This document shows positions 54,561 to 64,000 of a stretch of 64,000 bases of DNA, one piece after another. Origin of the DNA: Homalodisca vitripennis. Its lineage: Eukaryota; Arthropoda; Insecta; Hemiptera; Cicadellidae. The DNA lies in NCBI RefSeq assembly GCF_021130785.1, contig NC_060215.1, positions 119,994,501-120,058,500 of the forward strand, read 5' to 3'. Made by a program: the position numbers and the translations under genes. A model generated the notes under the pieces. It was not told where the DNA came from, ran no database searches, and saw nothing but the letters and a program-made list of their open reading frames with translations. Position 1 is the stretch's first letter, and every line of letters begins with the position of its first letter.

Positions 54561-57500
54561 TTACAAAAACAATATCATGGGCTTACAAGCCATCGTACAG
54601 AAAGACTGTGTCAGGCCTGTTGTGAACCGCGCCCTTAAGTACAGACAATAGTATAGCCTATTTTAACAAGTTTCGTAACTGAAAACAAGTTTAAACTTAG
54701 CGTGCTATAATTATTTTATAACACAGAAATCAACATAACCAAAACCTAATGTTACGGTACGCATTATTTATAATATTAATCAATGCGAATGTTAATAACT
54801 ATCATAAATAGTGATGCTAATGAATATCATGCCATACAACTTCAAATTCACTCAGATAGCTCAATACATCTCAGTTTATCAGTAATATCCAAATAAATCA
54901 ACAAAAAGCTAGCAGGAAATGCCAACGATCCACCAACGTAAAAATAACAGTGAAAAAACAATCTGTGAGGTAAGGGGCTCGTTGAGTCTCCTGTATCAGC
55001 TACCCCCCCCCCTCCCAGTCATACCTGCAGGCTACGACATTAGAGTAAACTGCGTAAACTTCTTTGCAGACATAAGGCAATTTGTTCACACTTAAAGGTT
55101 TATTCCTCATTTCCATACACTTTCCGTATTTATTTGTTTCAACATTTTTTTCCGTGATTCCCTTGGCTTGCGTCTCTAGGCCATGACCTAAGTTGGCCTT
55201 ATGGGTTATCCGAGCCTGCATAACCTTTCGCTTACCATTCTACAGAACAGAAGTGCCTTCCTTAACTAGATTCTTCGGAAAAATAACGTTACTTGTTGAA
55301 AGTGGAGTCTTAACAGGAAATTAAATAGTGACAAAATAATCACATGTTGGAGATTAATACGGGTTTGTACAAAAGTGATATAGTGCACAGTGATCGAGGT
55401 AACTTAAATGTTTCAAACACCGACAAATATTTTCTGAAATAAAATGAGCCCTTAAACAGAATAATGTATTAGGGTTGGTGTCTTGTGTGAAGTGATATTT
55501 TCAAACACCATATAGTAGATAATAATAAATTGAAGCATTCTCAGTAGTATGGTGTAAACTGTTTTACCACACTAAAGCATAGTTATTACAAATTCAAATT
55601 TCAAATATATTGTTTATGCTTGAATAAATTTGGTAGCCTTTAATACTTTACTTTTGACACTTTTCATCTTTTGTTAACACCTCAATACGCTGGAAAACAC
55701 AGTCATGGAATAATCGCAAATACAGCTCACAAATAACAGATCACGCTCGCTGTAAATAGATCACTGACAATTAGCAGCAGAACTCCTCCCAAACCAAATA
55801 CTTAAAAAATACGCCAGCTTATTACGAACTATAGTCATAACCAAGTTCTAACATATTTTTTGCGAAAGATGCAACCGTTTTGGCAATACAAATAAAATAA
55901 AAAATAAGTATTAATTAATGTATACCTGAGCTAAAGAGTAGGAGGAATAATGTTTTGTGAGCATAGCAAATGTATGTTTTGTATAGAATATTAAATATAT
56001 GAAATACGGATAACGTTTCCAAATGTACTTGTTGTAATAAATATATAAATGGACTGTTGGTGGACACGTTTGGACCTCAGTTCATTGTTAGACGAGGCTC
56101 ATCAGTTACATATAAATTAGGGACATATAAATTAACTTTACCTTTTGCCACCAGAGTGCGAGCATGACTAGTTCGTAAAGTATACGTCAGGTTGCGTCAC
56201 TGTCCTCGATGTTTCTTCAAAGTTACAACAAATATTTAATACTTTAAATAAAAATATAGAGTATAATACAAAATGTTACTGCACAATATTGCATTATGAA
56301 CGCTAATTATAAAAATATACCTTTTAAATGTTACAAAGCAAATAAAACGACAATTTTCACACTATCCTAATAAGCTAGAGTATGTGTATTATTATATATA
56401 AATAATATTACAGACTGCCTGACATCTTTTCACCATTTTAAAGCAGATTTTAAATAATTATATTTTGGAATCTATTTGTCATTCACTCTTACCTGAGTGT
56501 TGACTAATAGCTCATATCAGATCAGTATTGATTTCATAGATTGTCAACATATATGTGAGTCTGTGATTCACTTATATTATCCTTACCTAATGAACGACAG
56601 CTTTTGAATTCTTGCCGTCTTAAGCTGGAGTCAGAGTAATCAGTTGTGACCAAAAATATTAATATTTTTTTTATTTTTAACGCTTTACAATACATAGCAG
56701 AAATACCTAAACAACAACTGTCCATATACGGTCTTATAACGCCTGCCATCTGTCTGGAATCCAATAAACTGTCAGTCCTGTAGTAAAATTGCCGTTGTTC
56801 GAAATCAGAGGAGATTGCTGTTAATTACACGTACATTAACATTACGTAAATAACTATATATTTGTAATGAAAACTGAATTAAGGTAAAAAGTTTTTATAA
56901 CAGATTAAGATTATTAGGGAAACAATGTCTTTAATTTCTTTTCATTCAGTCAAATTATTTATTGTCATTACACATTATAATATAACACATGGACACCTTC
57001 AAAAGTTAAAATTTAAACGTTTATTTACAGTATCAATTCAAAAGTACAAAGAAACAACCAGTTAACCATCCGCATTCGTATTAAAAATGAACCCCCACTC
57101 CATTACTTCTTCTGTTCGACTTTAGCGGACTTCCAGTGAAATATCAAACATTTTTCAACAATAAACTTCTTGGAATGTTAAGTTGCATTTCAGACGGGCG
57201 TTCATAGATTTTGCAAAAATTCTGAAGAAATGAACACCTGCGAATACGCTAGATGTGCCTGCCTTGGTTTCAAATTCGTGAACGTAACAGCAATTGTGAG
57301 CAATTTTAAAAAGTTGTCTAGAACAGAGTGTGGGTCCCAGGGGTCGGCTAGCCCATACCAGGGAGTCCGCGGAGCTAGCCTACAAAATGTGGAAAAAATA
57401 TATAGATCACTGTTTATAGACGTTTTGAATGAAAAGTACTTTCTATTTAGAATAATAATATTTCACCAAATCGAGTATGAATTGACAATTAGTTAACTCC

Positions 57501-58090
57501 ATTAACGCTAAAAAACCCATAATTGTATTGGTCAATCACAATTTAGCGCTAGCAAGTTTGCAGGAATAGGCTGCAGCTTTGTCTTTGAGAGTACACCGTA
57601 CATAAACGATTGGAGGACTAGGTCAACGCCTAGTTTTGACGAGGGTGGCTAACGTCAATTTTCTGCAGGGTAGGTCAGTTAACAACAACACCCGTGGACT
57701 AACTGTCCTACTTTTCTAAACTGACCTGGCCGTGCATTAGTTTTTCTACACGCAATCATTCTTCATTCTGATCTGTGATGCTTCCACTAAGGCAGTAAAT
57801 ATTACCAACTCAAACCAAACCAGCTATCACATATGAAGTGGATTGATTACTAATTGGGATTATATCTGAACAAACTCAACATAGCATTATATTACTATCT
57901 GAGTAATTCAGCACTATCCTAATGAATCATAAACATCTACAGCAGGTTTGTATTAATTATTCCTCCTCTTGGTCCATCGTTTGTCAAATACTGTATATGC
58001 CAGGAGGCACGTAACTAGCAGTACTCATTAATTGAAACCGTTGATTTATTGTTTTATTAACACTGCTAATGATTAAAATAAACATTTACT
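54561..58090. other. no supported gene
   Basis: Mostly AT-rich. A C10 run lies near 55004. A GC-richer block at 57320-57390 has short inverted words (GGCTAGCC). Open frames are short and without motifs. Confidence 0.4.
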
Positions 58091-58096
58091 TCATAT

Positions 58097-58103
58097 ATAT
58101 ATA

Positions 58104-58141
<38 letters not shown>
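58097..58141. repeat. (TA)n microsatellite, interrupted
   Basis: Two TA runs with one phase break. Confidence 0.9.
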
Positions 58142-58144
<3 letters not shown>

Positions 58145-58159
58145 ATGTAATGTGATATA

Positions 58160-59550
58160 TATATCACATTTACAGTTGTATCAAATTACGTTAAATAGAT
58201 AACTATAAGAAGAAAAATATATTGTATTACCTTAAATTGTGGTTCTAGGCCTATAAACCAAAAATTAAACGTAAATTATCTGCGTACAGAGACATACTAA
58301 CTTACATAATAGCGATCGTATGCCGCTAACGATATAGGTTGTAAACATCACTCAAACAGCAATTCCATGAAGACCAGATCAAGAAATTATGTAGTTTCAT
58401 TCAAACTTCCAATTGCTATTCATCGCTATATCACGCTGTGACAAAATGTAAAGATAATTCTAATAGTGTTCCAGGAACGACTTAATGTAACGATAATATG
58501 TTCAACAGTTAACAGTGACTTCGAACGCAACAAATTCTTAAATGTTTCTTAAACCTTATTACTTTTATTCCCCTTTAAAATAAACAGTTAAACGTTTTAA
58601 AATTTGAAGTTTAGTTAATATAAAAACAAGTGGTGTAAGTTTTTTGAAGGTATTCGATTACAATTCATGTTAAAACTAGTAGTTCCCCGATGTTTTGCAC
58701 GTAATTTCTTAGGCTTTCGTATGAGCACTTCTGGTTCGAGTGAAATATATATATATATATATCCGACTCCAATGTTGAGATTTCTTTAATTCTATGATCA
58801 AGTAAATATGTCTTAACGTGTATACTTATGGCAATTGTAATTTATTTTAGTCTTAATATATGTTGTGCCTTAGTTGATGTTGCTTTTTTCCCTCGATCAA
58901 GGAAATGTATATACATGCAAAGGCCTGAGAGGCCTACTTCTGTCAAGTCAACTAAACTATGCATTTTATAACAGTCTTTAAATTTCTAGTAAAAGTTATG
59001 TATTAAAATTTCCGTTGATGTCTGCATTATAAGTACTCACCAAGCCCTGCATACTCAATATTTGATAAAGTGAACAGCTAAAAATAGATTCTTTACTAAA
59101 ACTTTAATTTTCTTACCTAAATATTTTTCTTGCTCTGTACTCAACAGTGGTTGCGGAAAAAGGTTAAAATAAAAAGTGTTACTATCAACTATGCTTTCAA
59201 GACCAAATATACACAAATTAAAAATAGTTGTTAAATTAATTACACACACGATTGTGCTACTATAAAACAATGTTTACACAGAACAGTTGACTAAAGTTAA
59301 AAGGCTGTTATATTATTATATAAAAGTCTTGTTCTCTTTACCTGCTTTCTTCTGTGCAATTTTACGGTACTTTAGTCGTTTTTCTGCTAGTCGGGGCGAT
59401 AACGTAACCAATAAAGCAAAGACCATTGTAATAGGTACAGCCATTCATCGGGTTATAATTCGTTACTAATCCGACTTTGTTTTATGTAAAAAGATTTTAT
59501 TTAATGCCTTCTGTAGCTTTCTTCTTCTGTAGTTCACTGAAAAATATTTA
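58160..59550. other. no supported gene
   Basis: AT-rich, with a short (TA)n at 58746-58762. Nothing recognised. Confidence 0.4.
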
Positions 59551-59636
59551 GCAGATACATAGATCATCCGTTCAAGTGCGGCAGAGTGAGTACGACGATC
59601 CCTTGTCTACCCCTCGACGAAAGATACCCGTGAGTC

Positions 59637-59676
59637 GGACAGTAGGTCGAAGGCCGGGATCGTGGACCTACTGTCC
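59637..59676. repeat. perfect 12-bp inverted repeat in the LINE-F upstream region
   Basis: GGACAGTAGGTC (59637-59648) and GACCTACTGTCC (59665-59676) are exact inverse copies around a 16-nt GC-rich loop, a stable hairpin at RNA or DNA level. Confidence 0.85.
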
Positions 59677-60442
59677 ACTCCTTAAGAAGTAGGTAATAAA
59701 TGGTCCCCCAATGGTTTTACGACGTGGGCCTACAGTCCGTTTACCTACAGAAACGGATTGAGGGGGTGGGGGAAGAATGAGTCATGCGGGATGTGACCAA
59801 AACAAAACATCCACATCAATCCCTCACCACTAGTGACTAGTTGGCGTTAAGAGGGCGCAGTACACCTCGACAGCCGTAAGTTTAGTCCCATATGTCCAAT
59901 GTTAATTTTAAAACATTATCCTGACCTTATTTTTAATCGGGCTCGTACGTTTGTATTTTACTCGATAAAACCCTGTCTGGGGGACCCGTGATTGTTTTTC
60001 CAACAAACAACACTCAATATTTATTAAATTCAATATTTTAATATCGTTATAATTAATTTTAATTATAATTACGTAGTTAAAAAATCTAAATGTTGACCAC
60101 TAGATTCACTTTTTACATACATTAACTTCAAATTATTTTGTTTAATTACGTCAGGAGGACGATTAAATTTTTAATTGATTGTCACTAATCGGAGCGGTGA
60201 CTGGGAGGTTAGATTGAAACTACTTGAGAAACTCACCAAATCATTTATGGCGCTTAAATTCAAATGTCTTAATATTAGCTTTTTTTAAATACATCGCATC
60301 AACTATGCTTCACTACCCGTGGGGGACTGGCATCCTCATCGGCATCAGCCACTGTCCCAGATGGGATCGTGGGTGATGTACCATCCTCGTCTTGTGCTGC
60401 AACTTCTAAGGGAGTGGCAGGGCAAGGGGAGGAAGCCACCTT

Positions 60443-60469
60443 CCCTTGTCACTATTCAAGTGACAAGGG
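60443..60469 (+). repeat. perfect 11-bp hairpin in the LINE-F 5' UTR
   Basis: CCCTTGTCACT and AGTGACAAGGG flank a 5-nt loop. Its location in the long 5' leader suggests a structured UTR element; function unknown. Confidence 0.8.
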
Positions 60470-60741
60470 TAGAAAACCTTTACCCCCTCTTGGTTTGGCC
60501 CTGAAATTGAGAGTAGTTACCTATCCCTTCCTTTCCTGATGGTCCCACCCCTACTTTACCAACAACCCCACACTAAGGTGTTATGCGACCCGTGCTGAGA
60601 GTCTCGTGGCACTGGGGGTATATTCAGTGTCTACAACGGAGCCTTCTGGGAACCAGGGGCACCCAGTCGTAATTACCCTTATCTTCCTAATCGGGTCACT
60701 GGGAAGATGGACTGCAAATACCCGGTTCTCGTGGGATCAGA

Positions 60742-61795
60742 ATGGAGAATGAAAAACTAAACAAAAACAAAATTGAAACTCAAGAGGTAAGCGAAACTCA
60801 ACCAGAAGAGCTACCGATTGAGCAATTAAGAGTGTCTGAGATGACCCCAATGGAGGAAGACAGACTTCTCTTGTCAGAAGGCGAAGTTCGGCCGGAAGAA
60901 CCAAAAAAGAAGCGGCTCTCGAGAGGCAAACTACGAAAGCGGAGGATAGAAGAGGCTATCGCTAGAGGTGAGCCGATAATCCCCCGGAAAGAAAGGCAGA
61001 AGTAGTGGGAAGAGAAAAACCGAGCTCTGATGAAACTACACAACGAAGCCGGTTCCACAAAAAGGGAACTTGGTTGTTGTTGGGGCCTCAGAGCAAGGGA
61101 AAACTCATTCCGTACCAGCCCAAAAACATCAAATCCCAAGCTATGCAGGTGTGAAGAGGCTGTGATCGCAGCTGACACCTGAAGAACAAGCAAAGGGAGG
61201 GGAGAAAAGAAGGAAGGGGCATGATGGAGGTGTTACTAAGAAGACACCCGAAACATATGCCGAAAGGATCTCTGTGGAGAAGCTGGCTATTGTCCGGATC
61301 GAACACCCAGAAGAGAAGCTATCGACGGAAGAAGCTAACAACCTGAAGAAAGTGCTGGGCAAACGCGCCTTTAAGGGCAAAAACGTTAGGATGTCCAGCT
61401 GTCATGTTGAAGGTGGAGGGATAGTGGTTGGCTGTGTTAACACAGAAACAAAGGTGTGGCTGGAGAAGCAGGTCCAGGAGCTGAGTCTTTTCCTAGGAGT
61501 TCAGCTGAAAATGGGCCCAGCTAAAAGCCTGGTAAGGATGTTCAAAGTATCCACTTTTATCCCTAAGGACATCGAGGTGGACAGCAAGCAAGAGCTGTTC
61601 GAAGCCCTCAAAAACCAGAATGACCTTGACATGGATCAATGGACTGCTGTTGGAGGGAAATATAGTACCAACGGCGAATTCCTGGTCCTTCATGTGGACG
61701 AAGACTCACTGAAGAAGCTGAAGACTCTGGCGATGCGCCCATTTTTGGGTAGCGACAGGATCACCTTCAAGCTGCAGGGAGGTAACGATCAATAG
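60742..61795 (+). pseudogene. LINE-F ORF1: charged N-terminus and DUF4780-like domain, frameshifted
   Basis: The first 87 codons (ATG at 60742) encode an acidic then very basic protein (PKKKRLSRGKLRKRR), a likely nuclear or RNA-binding region. The frame closes at 61005. After about 270 bp with shifted frames the protein continues from 61274: LAIVRIEHPEEKLSTEE, then VHVEGGG-like and GCVNTETKVWLEK, then FKVSTFIPKD, LKNQNDLDMDQWTAV and LHVDEDSLKKLK. This is the pattern of the DUF4780 domain known from arthropod LINE ORF1. It ends with TAG at 61793-61795. Confidence 0.82.
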
Positions 61796-61798
61796 TGG

Positions 61799-62716
61799 AT
61801 GACAGCGGTGCTCCAGATAAACTTACACCACAGCAGAGCAGCTACGGCAACACTCTGCCAGAAGATCCTGGCTGACGATATAGGCGTGGTCCTGATCCAA
61901 GAACCATGGACCGTTGGCAGCCGTGTGATGGAGATGAGCACCGCTAAAGTTAATTTGATATATGATTCTGGCAGTAACAACCCTAGAGCATGTATATATG
62001 TCAGTAACATAATCAAATCACTAAAAATGGCACAAATGTGTTCTAGAGACACAGTCGTGACAAAGGTTCACTTGCAGACAGGTGATGGCAACATCAGAAT
62101 CCTGTTTGCATCGGTTTACCTCCCATACGATTCTCCAGAACCACCGCCAACTGCGGAGATGAGGCGGATTGTGGAGTTCGGAACCCTTACGCGGAAGCAC
62201 CTGATTGTCGGTTGTGACGTGAATGCCCACCACACCGCTTGGGGGAGCAGCAACATCAACAATCGGGGTGAGTGCCTCTTGAATTTCATAGTAGAATCTA
62301 ACGTAGTTATTATGAATCAAGGCCGTAAACCAACTTTTGTACAAAGAAGAGGTACAGGGGTAAGAGAAGAGGTCTTAGATATAACTCAGACTAGCAACTA
62401 TATTGCAACTAAAGTTTTAAACTGGAGTGTGCTAGATGAAGCATCTGCTTCAGATCATAAGTATATCTTCTTTGACATGAGGTCGTATAAAATAAAGGAG
62501 ACCTATAGAAACCCAAAGAAAACAGATTGGGTAGCTTCCAATGCAGAGCTAAAAAGCAATCTAGTAACGGAAAATGGGTATCAGTGGCAAGGGGTCGAGG
62601 ACATGGCGAACTCTTTGCAAAACGCCATGATAGAATCGTACCACAAAGCCTGCCCCGAGATTGAGAAAAACTCAATGAAAAAGGATGTTGGTGGAACCAG
62701 GGGCTGGAAACCTTGA
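61799..62716 (+). pseudogene. LINE-F ORF2: endonuclease part
   Basis: ATG at 61799, one codon (TGG) after the ORF1 stop and in the same frame. Blocks: LQINLHHSRAA (start), VVLIQEPWTVG (catalytic Glu), RACIYVSN, FASVYLPYDSP, LIVGCDVNAHHTAWGSS (D-V-N-A-H) and LDEASASDHKYIFF (S-D-H). All catalytic positions of an APE-type endonuclease are present. The frame breaks near 62700. Confidence 0.9.
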
Positions 62717-64000
62717 GGAAAAACCTTCCCAGAGCATATAATACATGCAAACGTGCAGGGAACTGGGATAGGTAATCTGCTGCCCTAACAGAGTACAATA
62801 AAGAGGTGAGAAGAGCTAAGAGAAACTCGTGGAGAGAATTCTGTCAGAGTATTGATAAGGCTCCTGATTGCGCAAAACTCCAAAAAGTCCTAGCTCGAAG
62901 CCCCACAAATGTGGTGGGTACTATACTTAGGGAAGATGGGACTCACACCAAGGATCCTGAGGAGACTCTTGCACTCAGTGTTTACTGAATACACACTTCC
63001 CAGGATCGTTTCAAACCAGTGAAACAGTTGTTAGTGAATGGCGGCGAGAACCTAGAGATAGCTCGTCTAAGGAGGACTGGAACTGTGCAAAGACCGTTAT
63101 CAACTACTTAGGGATAAAACGGGCCCTGGAATCTTTTAAGCCATTCAAATCACCAGGTACCGATGGCATTTTTCCCGCTTTACTGCAGAAGAGTGTGGAC
63201 TTGGTGATACCTCTGCTCCTACGACTGTTTCGAACTAGTCTAGCGACAGGAGTCATACCCTCATCTTGGAGGACCTCTAGGGTTATATTTATCCCGAATC
63301 CAGGCAAACCCTCCTATGAGGTTGCAAAGGCTTATAGTATTGGCCTAACATCCTTCTTCGTCAAGACCATGGAGAAGGTTCTGGATAGGCATTTAAGGGA
63401 CACAGTCCTCATCAATCGTCCCCTACATCCAAATCAACATGCCTATCAGAAAGGTAAATCTTGTGAAACATCCCTACACTGTGTGGTTGGCAAGATTGAG
63501 CAAGGTATTGAACAAAAGGAAATAGCTTTAGCAGTGTTCCTGGATATAGAAAGAGCTTTTGATAATACGAGTACTCACTCTATAGCGTCTAAGCTTACAT
63601 CCAGGGGTACGGATAAAACTGTTGTTAGGTGGATAAGTAACATGCTTAAGAGCAGAAGAGCACAGGCATCTCTGTGCGGAGTCACAAGAGAGGTCAAAAC
63701 GCAGCGAGGATGTCCACAAGGAGGTGTATTATCACCAAGCCTGTGGAACATAGTAGTGGATGACTTACTCTGGACTCTGAATGAACAGGGTATGTATGCT
63801 CAAGGCTATGCAGATGATGTTGTCATACTCATAAGAGGCAAGCATATGGTTACGTGTCTGGAAATGATGCAGAGAGCACTGGCCATTGTGGAGCGATGGT
63901 GTGACGAAGAAGGACTTGCAGTAAATCCTTCGAAGACCGTCATGATACCATTTACAAGAAGAAGGAAACTGGAAATCACACAGCCAGTCTTATGTGGGGG
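62717..64000 (+). pseudogene. LINE-F ORF2: linker and reverse transcriptase (runs off the window)
   Basis: 62806-62988 encodes the linker (RAKRNSWREFCQSIDKAP, then DPEETLALSV). After a frameshift near 62985 the frame stays open from about 62991 to the last base. It holds FPGSFQTSE, FKSPGTDGIFPALLQK, SRVIFIPNPGKPSYE, AYQKGKSCETSLH, AVFLDIERAFDNT (first Asp), RGCPQGGVLSPSLWNIVVDDL, GYADDVVILIRG (Asp pair) and LAVNPSKTVMIPF. The usual YRPISL block reads AYSIGLTSF. The C-terminal end and any RNase H lie beyond the window. Confidence 0.92.

Larger units (their letters stand above)
59560..64000 (+). mobile_element. LINE-F: DUF4780-type ORF1 and EN-RT ORF2, truncated by the window edge
   Basis: The 5' region is GC-rich (59.56-60.74 kb), then ORF1 (60742-61795), then ORF2 (61799 to the end). 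The RT carries YADDVVILIRGK, then GLAVNPSKTVMIPF and TRRRKLE, the style of the LOA/R1/Jockey assemblage of arthropods. One frameshift in ORF1 and two in ORF2 are visible, but long stretches are undamaged, so the copy is fairly young. The true 5' end is uncertain; it could be as late as about 60300. Confidence 0.85.

Noticed and set aside
60798..62798. Several minus-strand frames of 70-130 codons opposite LINE-F
   Set aside because: Shadows of ORF1 and ORF2, Ser/Phe/Leu-rich without motifs.
1..64000. tRNA or rRNA genes
   Set aside because: I looked for a T-loop GGTTCGAATCC-type box paired with an A-box and for conserved rRNA segments, and saw none that hold up. A tRNA gene finder would be needed to exclude them fully.

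Overview
The window looks like a repeat-rich, AT-rich nuclear segment of an arthropod, most likely an insect. The evidence is spliced transposon genes, several clades of arthropod-type LINEs, a Penelope-like element, many long (TA)n tracts and several minisatellite arrays. I see no bacterial operon, no rRNA or tRNA gene and no convincing complete host gene. The species cannot be settled from the sequence.

Layout. 1-6.1 kb: a dead LINE (LINE-A, minus strand; endonuclease, RT and RNase H remains), split inside its RT by two (TA)n tracts and by an almost pristine pogo/Tigger-type DNA transposon (1339-4428). The transposon has 25-bp perfect inverted ends, a TA target duplication and a two-exon transposase with a C-terminal PHD-like finger. 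6.3-12.5 kb: LINE-B (minus), decayed but nearly full length. 13.2-13.9 kb: remains of a third ORF1 esterase. 14.0-19.7 kb: LINE-C (minus), almost intact. 19.7-29.4 kb: AT-rich sequence with few features, including one candidate spliced exon encoding a signal peptide. 29.4-31.3 kb: a 102-bp array, a LINE 3' end and a roughly 57-bp minisatellite. 31.3-45 kb: mostly non-coding, with a 110-bp array, a LINE-C-like ORF1 fragment and a possible Helitron. 45.3-46.3 kb: a 5'-truncated Penelope-like element with a GIY-YIG domain and a hammerhead-like motif. 47.1-48.9 kb: 88-bp and 87-bp arrays. 49.8-50.4 kb: a LINE 3' end. 51.8-53.2 kb: an 11-unit 126-bp array. 53.7-54.6 kb: a hAT/ZMYM-like transposase remnant. 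60.3-64 kb: LINE-F (plus; DUF4780-type ORF1 and endonuclease-RT ORF2), which runs off the window.

Main result. Two clearly different LINEs, B and C, share an unusual ORF1. It carries a Ulp1-like (C48) cysteine protease with the His-Asp-Gln-Cys set at canonical Ulp1 spacing, followed by an SGNH/GDSL esterase, upstream of the usual endonuclease-RT ORF2. Their N-termini differ: gag with a zinc knuckle in B, coiled coil in C. A third SGNH remnant lies between them, and a fourth locus (38.8 kb) carries a LINE-C-like coiled coil. This suggests an established retrotransposon lineage with a SUMO/ubiquitin-like protease plus an esterase.
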